A DNA stretch of 40,643 nt from Algoriphagus sp. PAP.12 (GTDB taxonomy: Bacteria > Bacteroidota > Bacteroidia > Cytophagales > Cyclobacteriaceae). Below the pieces are notes generated by a model that was not told where the DNA came from, ran no database searches, and saw only the letters and a list, made by a program, of their open reading frames with translations. Location of the stretch: assembly GCF_026652115.1 (NCBI RefSeq), contig NZ_JAPPSQ010000024.1, positions 1-40,643 on the forward strand, in the 5' to 3' direction. Position numbers and translations under genes: made by a program. Below are positions 21,489 through 30,167 of the stretch, one piece after another (positions within the stretch are counted from its first letter, which is position 1; the number at the start of each line of letters is the position of its first letter).

Positions 21489-22760
21489 TTAGCTTAATTT
21501 AAATCGGATTGGAAGTCGCATTCTGGTTCTTACTTCTCGACCTCTTTGCTTACCTGGCTCCCAATTAGGAGCATTCTGAATTGCCCTAATCGCTTCCTCA
21601 TCACAACCAGCACCTATTCCTCTTAGGATTTGTGGGTCTTCCAAAGATCCATCTGTATTGATCACAAAGACTACAATCACAGTTCCTTCTATCCCCATTT
21701 GTCTTGCTTGAGCTGGATAATTTAAGGTAGAGGCTAAGTACGAGTTCCAGCCTTCCATTCCCCCTGGAGGAACAGGTTGTGTTTCAACTACATCAAAAAT
21801 TTCATCTGCTGAAATTTCAGTAACTCGACCATTCACAACACCTTTCAAATCAGTAGACCCATCTTCATTAATGACCTCCACGATTTGTTCAGGCTTGATT
21901 GGCTCATCCTCCAGATTCTGCTCACAGGCAAACACAAATACCATCAATGCCAGCATTGGCAGTACCAGCAGAAATCTACTCTTCTGCATCTCCGTTGATT
22001 TCGTTTTGTTCATCATCACAATTCGCTTTTTGGTTTGAAATTGGTTAAAAGAATTCATCAACTGCCAGCCTTGATCCTGAGCGATCAGCTTCACCAATAA
22101 TCTTGAATAATCAATTTGTGAATAAGACTGAGTAACCCCTTGATCTGCTTGAAATTCATGGACCTCACGAAGGGATTTTTCAAAACTGTAGACCAATGGA
22201 TTGAACCAGAAAACAGCTTTGCACAATTGAATCAAAATCAGGTCCCAAGTATGCTTTTTGGACACATGAATCGATTCATGAAGTAAAATCTGCTTCTGAT
22301 CGGGGTCCTCAGGATCATACTTAGGCAAAAGAATATAATTGAAAAAAGAAGCTGGCTCAAAGCTAGGATGAACTGCCAGTTTCATCCCTTTGTAATCGTA
22401 TTTTTCAACCAATTGCAATTGGAAAATCGGCTTGGCAAGTCCCAATGAAAATTTGACCAACCCCACCATCAGCCCTATTAAATAAACTCCTAAAAGTGCT
22501 TCCTGCCAAGTAAAACCCGACTGAGTTTCAACACCCTGCCCTACCTGAAATGTCGGCATGGTGTATTCCAACATGGCAGAATCAGGATTATTTAATTTGA
22601 AGGATAAAAACGGAAGAACAAGAACCATGGTCAATAGGCTCAATAAGACTGTTCTATTCCAATCAAAAAATGTTAGTCTTTCCAAAACAAGTTTAAAAAA
22701 GACCCAGCCTATCGCCAAGATCAAACTCCCTTCTAGGAGAAAATTGAAGAGGATTTTCAT
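21489..22760 (-). CDS. BlaR1-type M56 metallopeptidase fused to a TonB C-terminal domain
   Basis: A 423-aa membrane protein. The N-terminal half has helices at about 5-25, 35-53 and 88-108 and an M56 peptidase domain with H161-E162-x-x-H165 (HESIH) and E202 (HEFQAD) as zinc ligands. A further helix lies near residues 262-278. The periplasmic C-terminus (about 335-423) is a TonB C-terminal domain rather than the penicillin-binding sensor of true BlaR1. BlaR1-type proteins cut the BlaI repressor after sensing a signal, and the partner BlaI gene overlaps its start by ATGA. What it senses is unknown; the TonB domain suggests an envelope protein partner. Confidence 0.88.
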   Translation of the reverse strand: MKILFNFLLEGSLILAIGWVFFKLVLERLTFFDWNRTVLLSLLTMVLVLPFLSFKLNNPDSAMLEYTMPTFQVGQGVETQSGFTWQEALLGVYLIGLMVGLVKFSLGLAKPIFQLQLVEKYDYKGMKLAVHPSFEPASFFNYILLPKYDPEDPDQKQILLHESIHVSKKHTWDLILIQLCKAVFWFNPLVYSFEKSLREVHEFQADQGVTQSYSQIDYSRLLVKLIAQDQGWQLMNSFNQFQTKKRIVMMNKTKSTEMQKSRFLLVLPMLALMVFVFACEQNLEDEPIKPEQIVEVINEDGSTDLKGVVNGRVTEISADEIFDVVETQPVPPGGMEGWNSYLASTLNYPAQARQMGIEGTVIVVFVINTDGSLEDPQILRGIGAGCDEEAIRAIQNAPNWEPGKQRGREVRTRMRLPIRFKLS

Positions 22761-23131
22761 TTCTTACCTTTCTTTTCGTAGTCATCAATTAACTTTTGTA
22801 AGTCTTCCACTTCATCTTTGGAGATCTTTTTTTCTTTGACCATAAAAGAGAGGAAATTTCCGACAGAACCTTCAAAGAAATGCTTCACCATATGGTTGAT
22901 GCTTGACTTTGAATACTCTTCCTGGCTCACTGTGGGAATGTACATGTGAGTCGTACCATAAACTTTATGAGTTAAATACCCCTTTTTCTCCAATAATCTA
23001 ATCGTAGAAGCCAAAGTGGTATAAGGTGGCTTAGGCTCAGGCAATTCATCCAAAACATCTCTAACCAAAGCTTGTCCCTTTTTCCAAAACAAACGCATGA
23101 CGCGTTCTTCCTGCTGCGATAATTCTTTCAT
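22757..23131 (-). CDS. BlaI/MecI/CopY family transcriptional repressor
   Basis: A 124-aa winged-helix repressor. It has the family start LSQQEERVMRLFWKKGQALV (about residues 4-23) and the recognition region PYTTLASTIRLLEKKGYLTH (about 36-55), followed by a C-terminal dimerisation helix region. BlaI-type repressors are inactivated by proteolysis through their partner M56 membrane peptidase. The stop codon overlaps the M56 start (ATGA), so the pair is one operon. A perfect palindrome, GTAGATCTAC, lies 46-55 bp upstream and is a candidate operator for autoregulation. Confidence 0.92.
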   Translation of the reverse strand: MKELSQQEERVMRLFWKKGQALVRDVLDELPEPKPPYTTLASTIRLLEKKGYLTHKVYGTTHMYIPTVSQEEYSKSSINHMVKHFFEGSVGNFLSFMVKEKKISKDEVEDLQKLIDDYEKKGKK

Positions 23132-23176
23132 AACCCTAATGTAAAATGAATTTTTTAAACTTCCTATTAAATTTTC

Positions 23177-23186
23177 GTAGATCTAC
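23177..23186. promoter_or_regulatory. Candidate BlaI operator
   Basis: GTAGATCTAC is a perfect 10-bp palindrome upstream of the blaI-like gene. BlaI-family operators are short dyads built on TAC/GTA half-sites, which this resembles in part. No second copy was found in the window. Confidence 0.4.
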
Positions 23187-23194
23187 TTCAAAAA

Positions 23195-23224
23195 AATAAG
23201 AAGAGTAATCAAACTCCTCTTATT
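23195..23224 (-). terminator. Intrinsic terminator of the receptor operon
   Basis: A 12-bp stem (23195-23206 with 23213-23224, one G-U pair) is followed on the minus strand by a run of T. The TAA stop of the DUF4249 gene (23220-23222) lies within the stem. Confidence 0.75.
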
Positions 23225-24050
23225 CTCGTATCAAAACAGTCTCTGAAAGCACTGGACTCACCATGAAATATCCCAATACATCTCCTCCTCCTTGCTGGAT
23301 TCGAATATTGGTATCTGGATTTTGGGGTGGCGGACTGAATAAACCTCCGTCATTATATAGAAGTCCGACTAGTTCGGTGAAATAGTTATAAACATCCCGA
23401 TTCATCCGAAACAATTCCATTCTCACTCTATCTCCTTCATCAAAAGCATAACCAAGCTCCAATCCTTCCTCAAAGAACTTTAAGCCAAAAGTGTCATCGA
23501 ATAACAAATAATCATCCCTGCTATTCTTCAAGGAATCATTTTCGATAACCCGTATTCGATAATAATTATCATCCTCAAAAGGGATTTTGCCGTAGGCTTT
23601 AATAAAATAACCCTCATCAAAAAAAAGACGCTCCTCTTTAAATTCATAAGTCAAACTATCCAAAATTGGCGGAGCCAGCATAGTCCCTGAAGAGACAAAA
23701 TATTTATCCTGCCAAGCAACATGGAGCTCATAGGTTCTTCCTATTTCAGCAACCACTTGATTGTCTGAACTTTTATAGGACTCCGTCTCTGGATAATACG
23801 TCAATTTTTTAACCATATCCCTTTCTGGAGTCATCACAAATACTTCTGCGTCAGAAATAATCGGTCGGGCCGTAGTATCAAAATAGTTCTTGGCCAGGGT
23901 AATTTTCACTTCATTATAATAGTCCTTGTCAGTCCACACCCCTTCGATGACGGGAATTGCTTCATCTATGGTCGCCAAAGGCAAATCCACCTCCTCCTGA
24001 CAGGAAAACAATGCAATCAATACTAAAAAGGAAAAGTATCTTTTCATCAA
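23220..24050 (-). CDS. DUF4249 outer-membrane lipoprotein
   Basis: A 276-aa lipoprotein: signal peptide with lipobox ALFSC (C17), then a beta-rich DUF4249 domain. The typical early part is EAIPVIEGVWTDKDYYNEVK, followed by the segment on 'ISDAEVFVMTPE'. DUF4249 proteins are almost always encoded next to a TonB-dependent receptor and probably cover or assist it at the cell surface, much as SusD does for SusC. Here the gene overlaps the receptor stop by ATGA, so the two are translated together. Cargo is unknown. Confidence 0.88.
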   Translation of the reverse strand: MMKRYFSFLVLIALFSCQEEVDLPLATIDEAIPVIEGVWTDKDYYNEVKITLAKNYFDTTARPIISDAEVFVMTPERDMVKKLTYYPETESYKSSDNQVVAEIGRTYELHVAWQDKYFVSSGTMLAPPILDSLTYEFKEERLFFDEGYFIKAYGKIPFEDDNYYRIRVIENDSLKNSRDDYLLFDDTFGLKFFEEGLELGYAFDEGDRVRMELFRMNRDVYNYFTELVGLLYNDGGLFSPPPQNPDTNIRIQQGGGDVLGYFMVSPVLSETVLIRE

Positions 24051-26446
24051 AACTGGAAATTATAGGTTATTGAAGGGAGGAATGTAAATAGATAAGTCAT
24101 TACGATCCCCTGTTTGGTAGATGTGATAGGTCCATCGTCTGCACCGTATCGGAAATCATCATTATAAATCTCTCTAAACTCATAAGCAAATGGATTTTTT
24201 CTTCCATATAAATTGTAGACGCTAAAATTCCAGCTTCCTCTCCACTTTCTACCTTTATTTGGGTTCTTTAAAGTGACTGAGGCATCCATCCGATGATAAT
24301 CTGGGAATCTATCTTGATTTCTATAGTTGGAATAAAGAGGCAATTCTTGATTATCCACTGGATAAGTGCCTATTGGAAAAGAAACTGCCTGCCCCGTACT
24401 ATAAACAAATGTCACACCTGCAGACCACTTGGCATTAAATTCATGATTCAACACCAAGGTGACATCATGAGGCCTATCGTATCGGGGATTGTATTTTTGC
24501 CCTTCTGAAATCCCTTCAATCTGTCTCCAAGTTCTGGACCAGGTATATGCAAGCCAACCTGTCGTATTCCCTACATTTTTTCTCAATAAAGCTTCCACCC
24601 CATAAGCCCAGCCTTTTCCTGTTAAAATCTCCGTTTCTACCTGATCTGAAAACAATACCTGGGCCCCATTTCTTAAATCTATGATATTTCGAAGATCCTT
24701 GTAATAACTCTCTATGGAAAGCTCCCATCTGTTTTCATCAAAATTCTTAAACACCCCAACCGAGATCTGATCCGATCGGATCGGCGGAACGTATGTCCCT
24801 GCCAAAATCCATCTGTCTATCGGAAGGCCCGCAGAGCTGTTGGAAGCAATTTGAACATATTGGAAGTTGCGGTTATAGGCTGTTTTGATGGACAATTCCT
24901 CATTGATCAGATATCGAAAAGCAACCCTTGGTTCCAATCCCTGATAAAATTGCATGTTTTCAAATTTGCTGTATTGGATAGAATCAAGCACCTCAGCCTC
25001 TGGTGTAGGAATCCCACCTTCGTAGATGTAGTCTGTACCTGCCCCCACCTGATTGTACAGGCCCCATCTAAGACCTACCTCCGTACTCAGTTTGGGAGTA
25101 AAGTGATAGGTAGCTCCAGCGAAAACATTGTTCAACAATCCATTTTTAGAACTGGTAGTAATCGGTTCAAGACCACTATTCTCCAAGGGTAAAAGCTCTA
25201 TCGGCGTAAATCGATACAATTGACTATGAAAACCCCAATAAGTCTGCATATTGGAGGTTTTAGAGAAAGTCCATTGGGCCTTCATTCCCGATTCAGAAAG
25301 TTTGTTTTTCCACTCAAATCCATTATCTGGATCGTTGATTTCTATCTTGTAATTGTAATTGGAATGATAGGCGTCTAAGTCAAAGAAAAGCTGATCGGAG
25401 ATATTTCTGGACCACTTTGCAGCTGTCACCCAATTACTCCAGCCCAATCCAAATTCATCATTGACTCCCAGAAAGTCTCTTCCTTGATAGCTGGAAATGG
25501 TGATCTTATCTCTATCAGAAAGTCTAAAAGACAACTTTCCACTGATATCATGAAAATTCAATTGATTGTCACGAATGTCCTCATTTCCAAAAACCTTCAG
25601 AAAGACATCGGCATAGGTTCTTCTAGCAGAGATCACAAAAGTAGATTTATCGGAAAACAAAGGGCCATCTAATGTTACCCTGGAAGAAATAGTACCAATC
25701 CCTCCCTCTCCGTGAATTTGATCGGTATTGCCCTCTTTCAGAGAAACATCGATCAAAGAGGATAGCCTTCCGCCAAATGAAGCTGGCATATTTCCTTTGT
25801 ACATCTCTACTTGATCTAGGGCATCTGGATTGAATACAGAGAAGAATCCAAAAAAGTGAGATGGATTATATACAGGTGCTCCATCAATCTGTACCAGATT
25901 TTGATCAGCCGATCCACCCCTGACAAACAAGCCAGTCGTTCCTTCTCCGGCCGTTTGCACCCCAGGTAAAAGCTGAAGACTTCGCAGCAAGTCCACTTCT
26001 CCGAATAAGGCTGGAATATTTTTGATCGTTTCTATGGGGACCCGAGCCTTTCCAGTCTCCAAATTTCTTACATTTTCATCGGGTCTTCGTTCCTGAATAA
26101 TCACCTCCTGAAGTGACATTTCTTCAGGGTTCAAATAGAATTTCAAGTCTTTGTCCAAATCCTTTTGGGTGATATCCCGAATGGAGGTTTCATACCCTAT
26201 GAATGAAATCACCAGCCTTGCCGGTAAATCCAAAACTGCGATAGAAAAAGTACCATCAGTTTGAGTGACAACACCTGATTGAGGATTTTTCTCCCAATAA
26301 ACATTGGCCCCTGGAAGTGGTGAAGAGTTTTCAACATCCATCACAAGCCCCTTAAAAACTCCTTTTTCTTGTGCGAAAAGGTTTTGGAACAAAAGCGAAG
26401 AGAAAAGGAATAGAAAAGCAAAAAATGCCTTGGTAGAAAATCTCAT
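24047..26446 (-). CDS. TonB-dependent receptor with carboxypeptidase-regulatory-like N-domain
   Basis: A 799-aa outer-membrane receptor. It has a signal peptide (about 1-25), a CarboxypepD-regulatory-like domain (about 30-112, GLVMDVENSSPLPGANVYW), a plug domain (about 130-240, containing LRSLQLLPGVQTAGEGTTG and FVRGGSADQNLVQIDGAPVY), and a 22-strand barrel to the C-terminal YNFQF. It should import a ligand too large for porins using TonB energy. It is paired with a DUF4249 lipoprotein. No sigma/anti-sigma pair is nearby, so regulation of this system is not visible here. Confidence 0.93.
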   Translation of the reverse strand: MRFSTKAFFAFLFLFSSLLFQNLFAQEKGVFKGLVMDVENSSPLPGANVYWEKNPQSGVVTQTDGTFSIAVLDLPARLVISFIGYETSIRDITQKDLDKDLKFYLNPEEMSLQEVIIQERRPDENVRNLETGKARVPIETIKNIPALFGEVDLLRSLQLLPGVQTAGEGTTGLFVRGGSADQNLVQIDGAPVYNPSHFFGFFSVFNPDALDQVEMYKGNMPASFGGRLSSLIDVSLKEGNTDQIHGEGGIGTISSRVTLDGPLFSDKSTFVISARRTYADVFLKVFGNEDIRDNQLNFHDISGKLSFRLSDRDKITISSYQGRDFLGVNDEFGLGWSNWVTAAKWSRNISDQLFFDLDAYHSNYNYKIEINDPDNGFEWKNKLSESGMKAQWTFSKTSNMQTYWGFHSQLYRFTPIELLPLENSGLEPITTSSKNGLLNNVFAGATYHFTPKLSTEVGLRWGLYNQVGAGTDYIYEGGIPTPEAEVLDSIQYSKFENMQFYQGLEPRVAFRYLINEELSIKTAYNRNFQYVQIASNSSAGLPIDRWILAGTYVPPIRSDQISVGVFKNFDENRWELSIESYYKDLRNIIDLRNGAQVLFSDQVETEILTGKGWAYGVEALLRKNVGNTTGWLAYTWSRTWRQIEGISEGQKYNPRYDRPHDVTLVLNHEFNAKWSAGVTFVYSTGQAVSFPIGTYPVDNQELPLYSNYRNQDRFPDYHRMDASVTLKNPNKGRKWRGSWNFSVYNLYGRKNPFAYEFREIYNDDFRYGADDGPITSTKQGIVMTYLFTFLPSITYNFQF

Positions 26447-26590
26447 GGATTGAAATTAGACCCTGTAATTTATAGCCTACACGTGATCTAAAAATTAATG
26501 TTTGTTAATTCTTTGAATAAGCTTTCTTTACAGGATGACCGTTGGTGATAATTTTCTTTTAAAGTAAGCTTTATTTTATAATTTCAAGCC

Positions 26591-27556
26591 ATGATTTGGG
26601 CCTATCCTGATTACAAGTTAATAGCATTACTCAGCGGAGTTTTTATCCTCCTCTATCTCATATATTTATACCGTTATTGGTCGATCAATAGACGTCTGAA
26701 AGTTCAAAAAAGACGGCTTTTCACCAAAATGGTACTGAGAACCCTCTACTTTGTTTTATTCCTCATTGCCTTTGCAGGGCCTTCCATTGGTTCCTCAACT
26801 AAGGAAATCAAAGAAGAAGGAAAGGATATTTTTATCGCAGTAGACCTTTCACAGTCCATGAATGCCCAGGACATAGGCCCCAACAGACTTCAGCGTGTAA
26901 AGTTTGAATTGAAAAACCTGATCAAAAGCTTTCCATCTGATAGAATTGGATTGATCATTTTCTCTTCGGAGGCCTACATGCAATGTCCTTTGACCTTTGA
27001 TCAAAATGTTCTTCAATTGTATATCGATGGCTTGAATACCGGCTTGGTACCCAATTCAGGAACTGATTTGAACGGACCATTGAGGATGGCTTTGGACAGA
27101 TTTGAAAATGAAGAAAGCCAGGAAGTTACATCCAAATCCATCATTTTGATTTCTGATGGTGAAAATTTCGGAGATGATCTGGAAGAAATTGGATCTCGGC
27201 TTAATGATTTGGGAGTCAAAGTATTTTCATTGGGAATTGGTACGGATCAAGGAGCTACCATCCCAAGAGGAAATGGAGTCATCATTGATCCTGACACGGG
27301 AAAACCAGCTGAAACCTTTTTGGACCGAGCTCCGCTTCAGCAAATCGCTTCAGAAACCAATGGGCAATACTTTGAGATTTCAAACGAAGCTCAGGAATTG
27401 GGTGATTTGACTGCCGCTTTGGAAAGATTAGAAGGCGGAACTGTTGGAACTCGCCAAATCGAAACCTCCTCAAATAAGTACTTCTATTTTCTTTTAGCAG
27501 GATTGGTTTTATCTTTATTAGATATGATTTTACCCATCAAAACCATCAAATTGTAA
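26591..27556 (+). CDS. BatA/BatB-like VWA-domain membrane protein
   Basis: A 321-aa inner-membrane protein. Two N-terminal helices (about 8-29 and 48-66), a von Willebrand A domain and a C-terminal helix (about 298-318) match the layout of BatA/BatB proteins. The MIDAS metal site is complete: D85-x-S87-x-S89 (DLSQS), the threonine of SGTDLNGP, and the aspartate of LISDGEN. Bat proteins act in the cell envelope and have been linked to stress or oxygen tolerance. Its stop overlaps the next gene's start (TAATG), beginning a three-gene operon. Confidence 0.9.
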   Translation: MIWAYPDYKLIALLSGVFILLYLIYLYRYWSINRRLKVQKRRLFTKMVLRTLYFVLFLIAFAGPSIGSSTKEIKEEGKDIFIAVDLSQSMNAQDIGPNRLQRVKFELKNLIKSFPSDRIGLIIFSSEAYMQCPLTFDQNVLQLYIDGLNTGLVPNSGTDLNGPLRMALDRFENEESQEVTSKSIILISDGENFGDDLEEIGSRLNDLGVKVFSLGIGTDQGATIPRGNGVIIDPDTGKPAETFLDRAPLQQIASETNGQYFEISNEAQELGDLTAALERLEGGTVGTRQIETSSNKYFYFLLAGLVLSLLDMILPIKTIKL

Positions 27557-28200
27557 TGAGCTGGAGCAAAGTCATTCTTTCCGTACTTCTATTGATCCCA
27601 GCTTCTTGGACGCGAGATTCCAGAATGAATTCAGCCATTGATGTGGCAGCAGAAAGCTATGCCAATGGAGAATATGAGCAATCTATTCAGGATCATTTAG
27701 CCATCGTAGAACAATTTCAGGTTCAAAGTCCAGAGCTAGATTATGATTTAGGCCTTTCCTATCATTATGCAAAGCAAGATGATGAGGCAGCCACCTATTT
27801 TGACAAGGCTACTATCGCTCCAAACAAGGTTTTATCTTCTTTTGGTTTTAATCAGGGGGGCGTAATTCTAGGTAATAAAAAAGAATATGATGCTGCTTTA
27901 AGCAAATTCAAATCTGCCCTTATCCAAGATCCATTGAATGAGGTGGCCCGCCATAATTACGAGCTGTTAGCCAGATGGATGCAAAGAGATCAGGAGCGTC
28001 AAAATGAAGATCAAAACAAGCCTGAACCATCTGAATTTGCGAAGCGTAAAAAAGCAGAAGCTGATCGTCTGGTTGAACAATTTAGGTTCCAAGATGCGTT
28101 ACAGGTAATGTCGGAGGCCCTTCAGCAGGATGAAACTGTCGCTGCTTATCAGGAATTTATCGGAAGCCTCCAGGAGATCACCGAAATAGACAAACAATAA
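27556..28200 (+). CDS. TPR protein of the Bat-like operon
   Basis: A 214-aa protein with an N-terminal hydrophobic signal or anchor (about residues 5-18) followed by at least three TPR-like helical pairs (about 30-65, 68-100 and 105-138). A charged segment rich in Gln and Glu comes next, then a last helical pair. It likely forms a periplasmic complex with the VWA protein, as BatB/BatC/BatE TPR proteins are proposed to do. The next gene follows after one base. Confidence 0.82.
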   Translation: MSWSKVILSVLLLIPASWTRDSRMNSAIDVAAESYANGEYEQSIQDHLAIVEQFQVQSPELDYDLGLSYHYAKQDDEAATYFDKATIAPNKVLSSFGFNQGGVILGNKKEYDAALSKFKSALIQDPLNEVARHNYELLARWMQRDQERQNEDQNKPEPSEFAKRKKAEADRLVEQFRFQDALQVMSEALQQDETVAAYQEFIGSLQEITEIDKQ

Positions 28201-28201
28201 C

Positions 28202-28810
28202 ATGAAATATTTATTCAGCCTTCTATTTATGCTTGCTGCCTGGACTGTTCAGGCTCAATCTGCTGGGGATTATTTCAACCGAGCAGCCCGCTCCTATGTT
28301 AAAACTGAAAAAGAGGATGCTCTGAAGACTGTCAACGACGGGCTCACCAAATATCCTCAGGATAATAAGCTAAAAGCTCTCAAAGAAAAACTGGAGCAAG
28401 AGCAGGAACAGGAGCAAAACCAAAATCAGCAGCAGCAAAACCAAGAAAATCAAGAGCAACAAAAACAGGATCAGGAAAATCAAAGCCAAGGTGAAGAGGG
28501 AGAACAACAAGACTCCAAAGATCAGGGTGAAAAAACTGAAGAGGATAAAGCTAAAGAATCCCAAGAAGGAAATCCTGAAGACCAAAGCCAAGATCCAGCA
28601 AGCGAAAATGCCAATGATCAAATGGACGCCAACCTAGCCGAAAAACAAAAGGCTATGGAAGAGTTCAAGGAAAAACTGAAAGCCATGAATTTGACGCCGG
28701 AACAAGCTGCTCAAATTCTAGAAAGCATGAATGCTGCAGAACTCAGGTACATTCAACAAAACAGAAAGAAGCCAACACAAAGACCAAAAAGAGGGATTCC
28801 TGATTGGTAA
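28202..28810 (+). CDS. BatC-like TPR protein with Gln/Glu-rich linker
   Basis: A 202-aa secreted protein: signal peptide (about 1-18, VQAQ), one or two TPR helices (about 20-60), then a long low-complexity region (about 63-145) made almost entirely of Q, E, N, D, K and S. A compact C-terminal tail follows (EQAAQILESMNAAELRYIQQ, ending RGIPDW). This architecture is typical of BatC-like proteins, in which the linker probably spans periplasmic space between the TPR part and the tail. It is the last gene of the Bat-like operon. Confidence 0.82.
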   Translation: MKYLFSLLFMLAAWTVQAQSAGDYFNRAARSYVKTEKEDALKTVNDGLTKYPQDNKLKALKEKLEQEQEQEQNQNQQQQNQENQEQQKQDQENQSQGEEGEQQDSKDQGEKTEEDKAKESQEGNPEDQSQDPASENANDQMDANLAEKQKAMEEFKEKLKAMNLTPEQAAQILESMNAAELRYIQQNRKKPTQRPKRGIPDW

Positions 28811-28937
28811 AATGTATGAAGTGGGGAGTTTGGAAATTGGAAGTTTGTCTTAAAATTAATCAATCCCACCTTGTTTTAAATACTTTGTACTTTGGTCATA
28901 GTACCATGTACATTCATATAAATAAACCCAAATTAAC

Positions 28938-30119
28938 ATGAGTAAAGAAGTATACATCGTTTCGGCTGTTAGAACCCCTTTGGGAAGTTTCGGAGGAAAA
29001 CTCTCCGGTCTTACCGCAGTAGAGCTGGGAAGCGCTGCAATCAAAGGCGCTTTGGGTAAAGCGGGTGTAAAGGCCGATGCTGTCCAGGAGGTTTTCATGG
29101 GGAACGTGATTTCAGCCAATTTGGGACAAGCTCCTGCCAGACAGGCCGCAATCGGTGCTGGAATAGGCTATCAAGTTCCTTGTACCACTGTCAACAAAGT
29201 ATGTGCTTCGGGCATGAAAGCTGTCATGTTTGGAGCTCAATCTATCATGCTAGGTATCAATGATGTTGTAGTTGCCGGAGGAATGGAAAGCATGTCCAAT
29301 GTTCCTTTTTATGTCCCTAAAGCTCGATTCGGATACAAATACGGCAATGCAGAATTCGTCGATGGCTTAGTAAAAGACGGGTTATTCGAAGTTTACTATA
29401 AGTTCCCAATGGGAAACTGTGCTGATAATACTGCGAAGGAAATGAATATTTCCAGAGAGGAACAAGATGCTTATGCCATCCAATCCTATCAGCGTTCTGC
29501 TGACGCATGGGCAAAGGGAAATTTCAAAGAGGAAGTAGTTCCCGTGGAGATGAAAGGTCGCAAAGGAGAAACCATTGTGATCGATGAGGATGAGGAATAC
29601 AAGAATGTAATGTTTGAGAAAATCCCATCTCTTCGTCCCGTTTTCGATAAAGAAGGAACCGTAACCGCGGCGAATGCATCTACCATGAATGACGGTGCTT
29701 CCGCATTGGTTTTGGTAAGCAAAGAAAAATTGGATGAGTTGGGTTTAAAACCTTTGGCGAAAATCCGAGGATTTGCTGACGCAGCGACTGATCCGCTTTG
29801 GTTTACCACGGCTCCTGCCCTAGCCATCCCAAAGGCGATCAAACATGCAGGAATTACAGCTGATGATGTAGATTTCTATGAAATCAATGAGGCCTTTTCC
29901 GCAGTAGCTTTGGCTAATCAAAAAGAATTAAATCTAGATCCGGAAAAACTGAACGTCTATGGTGGAGCCGTTTCTTTGGGGCACCCACTAGGTGCCTCTG
30001 GAGCCCGAATCATTGCAACCTTAAATTCTGTCCTTCATCAGGAGTCTGGATCCATTGGGGTAGCAGGAATCTGTAATGGAGGTGGCGGAGCCTCTGCTAT
30101 GGTTATAGAAAAAGTCTGA
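28938..30119 (+). CDS. Acetyl-CoA C-acetyltransferase (thiolase)
   Basis: A 393-aa cytosolic thiolase that condenses or cleaves acyl-CoAs; acetyl-CoA acetyltransferase activity is most likely. Catalytic C89 is in NKVCASGMKAV, the catalytic histidine is in SLGHPLGASGAR (about residue 350), and the second cysteine is in GICNGGGGASAM (about 380). Full family length. It could work in ketogenesis, isoprenoid precursor supply or fatty-acid degradation; no partner genes are adjacent. A hairpin follows before the next gene. Confidence 0.94.
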   Translation: MSKEVYIVSAVRTPLGSFGGKLSGLTAVELGSAAIKGALGKAGVKADAVQEVFMGNVISANLGQAPARQAAIGAGIGYQVPCTTVNKVCASGMKAVMFGAQSIMLGINDVVVAGGMESMSNVPFYVPKARFGYKYGNAEFVDGLVKDGLFEVYYKFPMGNCADNTAKEMNISREEQDAYAIQSYQRSADAWAKGNFKEEVVPVEMKGRKGETIVIDEDEEYKNVMFEKIPSLRPVFDKEGTVTAANASTMNDGASALVLVSKEKLDELGLKPLAKIRGFADAATDPLWFTTAPALAIPKAIKHAGITADDVDFYEINEAFSAVALANQKELNLDPEKLNVYGGAVSLGHPLGASGARIIATLNSVLHQESGSIGVAGICNGGGGASAMVIEKV

Positions 30120-30134
30120 TAAAGCTATTATCTT

Positions 30135-30161
30135 GATCTGCGGTGAAACCCACCGCGGATC
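30135..30161 (+). terminator. Hairpin between thiolase and the MORN-repeat gene
   Basis: GATCTGCGGTG (30135-30145), a 5-nt loop, CACCGCGGATC (30151-30161): an 11-bp stem with one G-U pair. Only a short CATTTT tail separates it from the next ATG at 30168. It may be a weak terminator or a translational control element in the leader. Confidence 0.5.
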
Positions 30162-30167
30162 CATTTT

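Noticed and set aside
28370..28621. Leucine/phenylalanine-rich open frame opposite the BatC-like gene
   Set aside because: It is the antisense shadow of the Gln/Glu-rich low-complexity region, not a plausible membrane protein gene.
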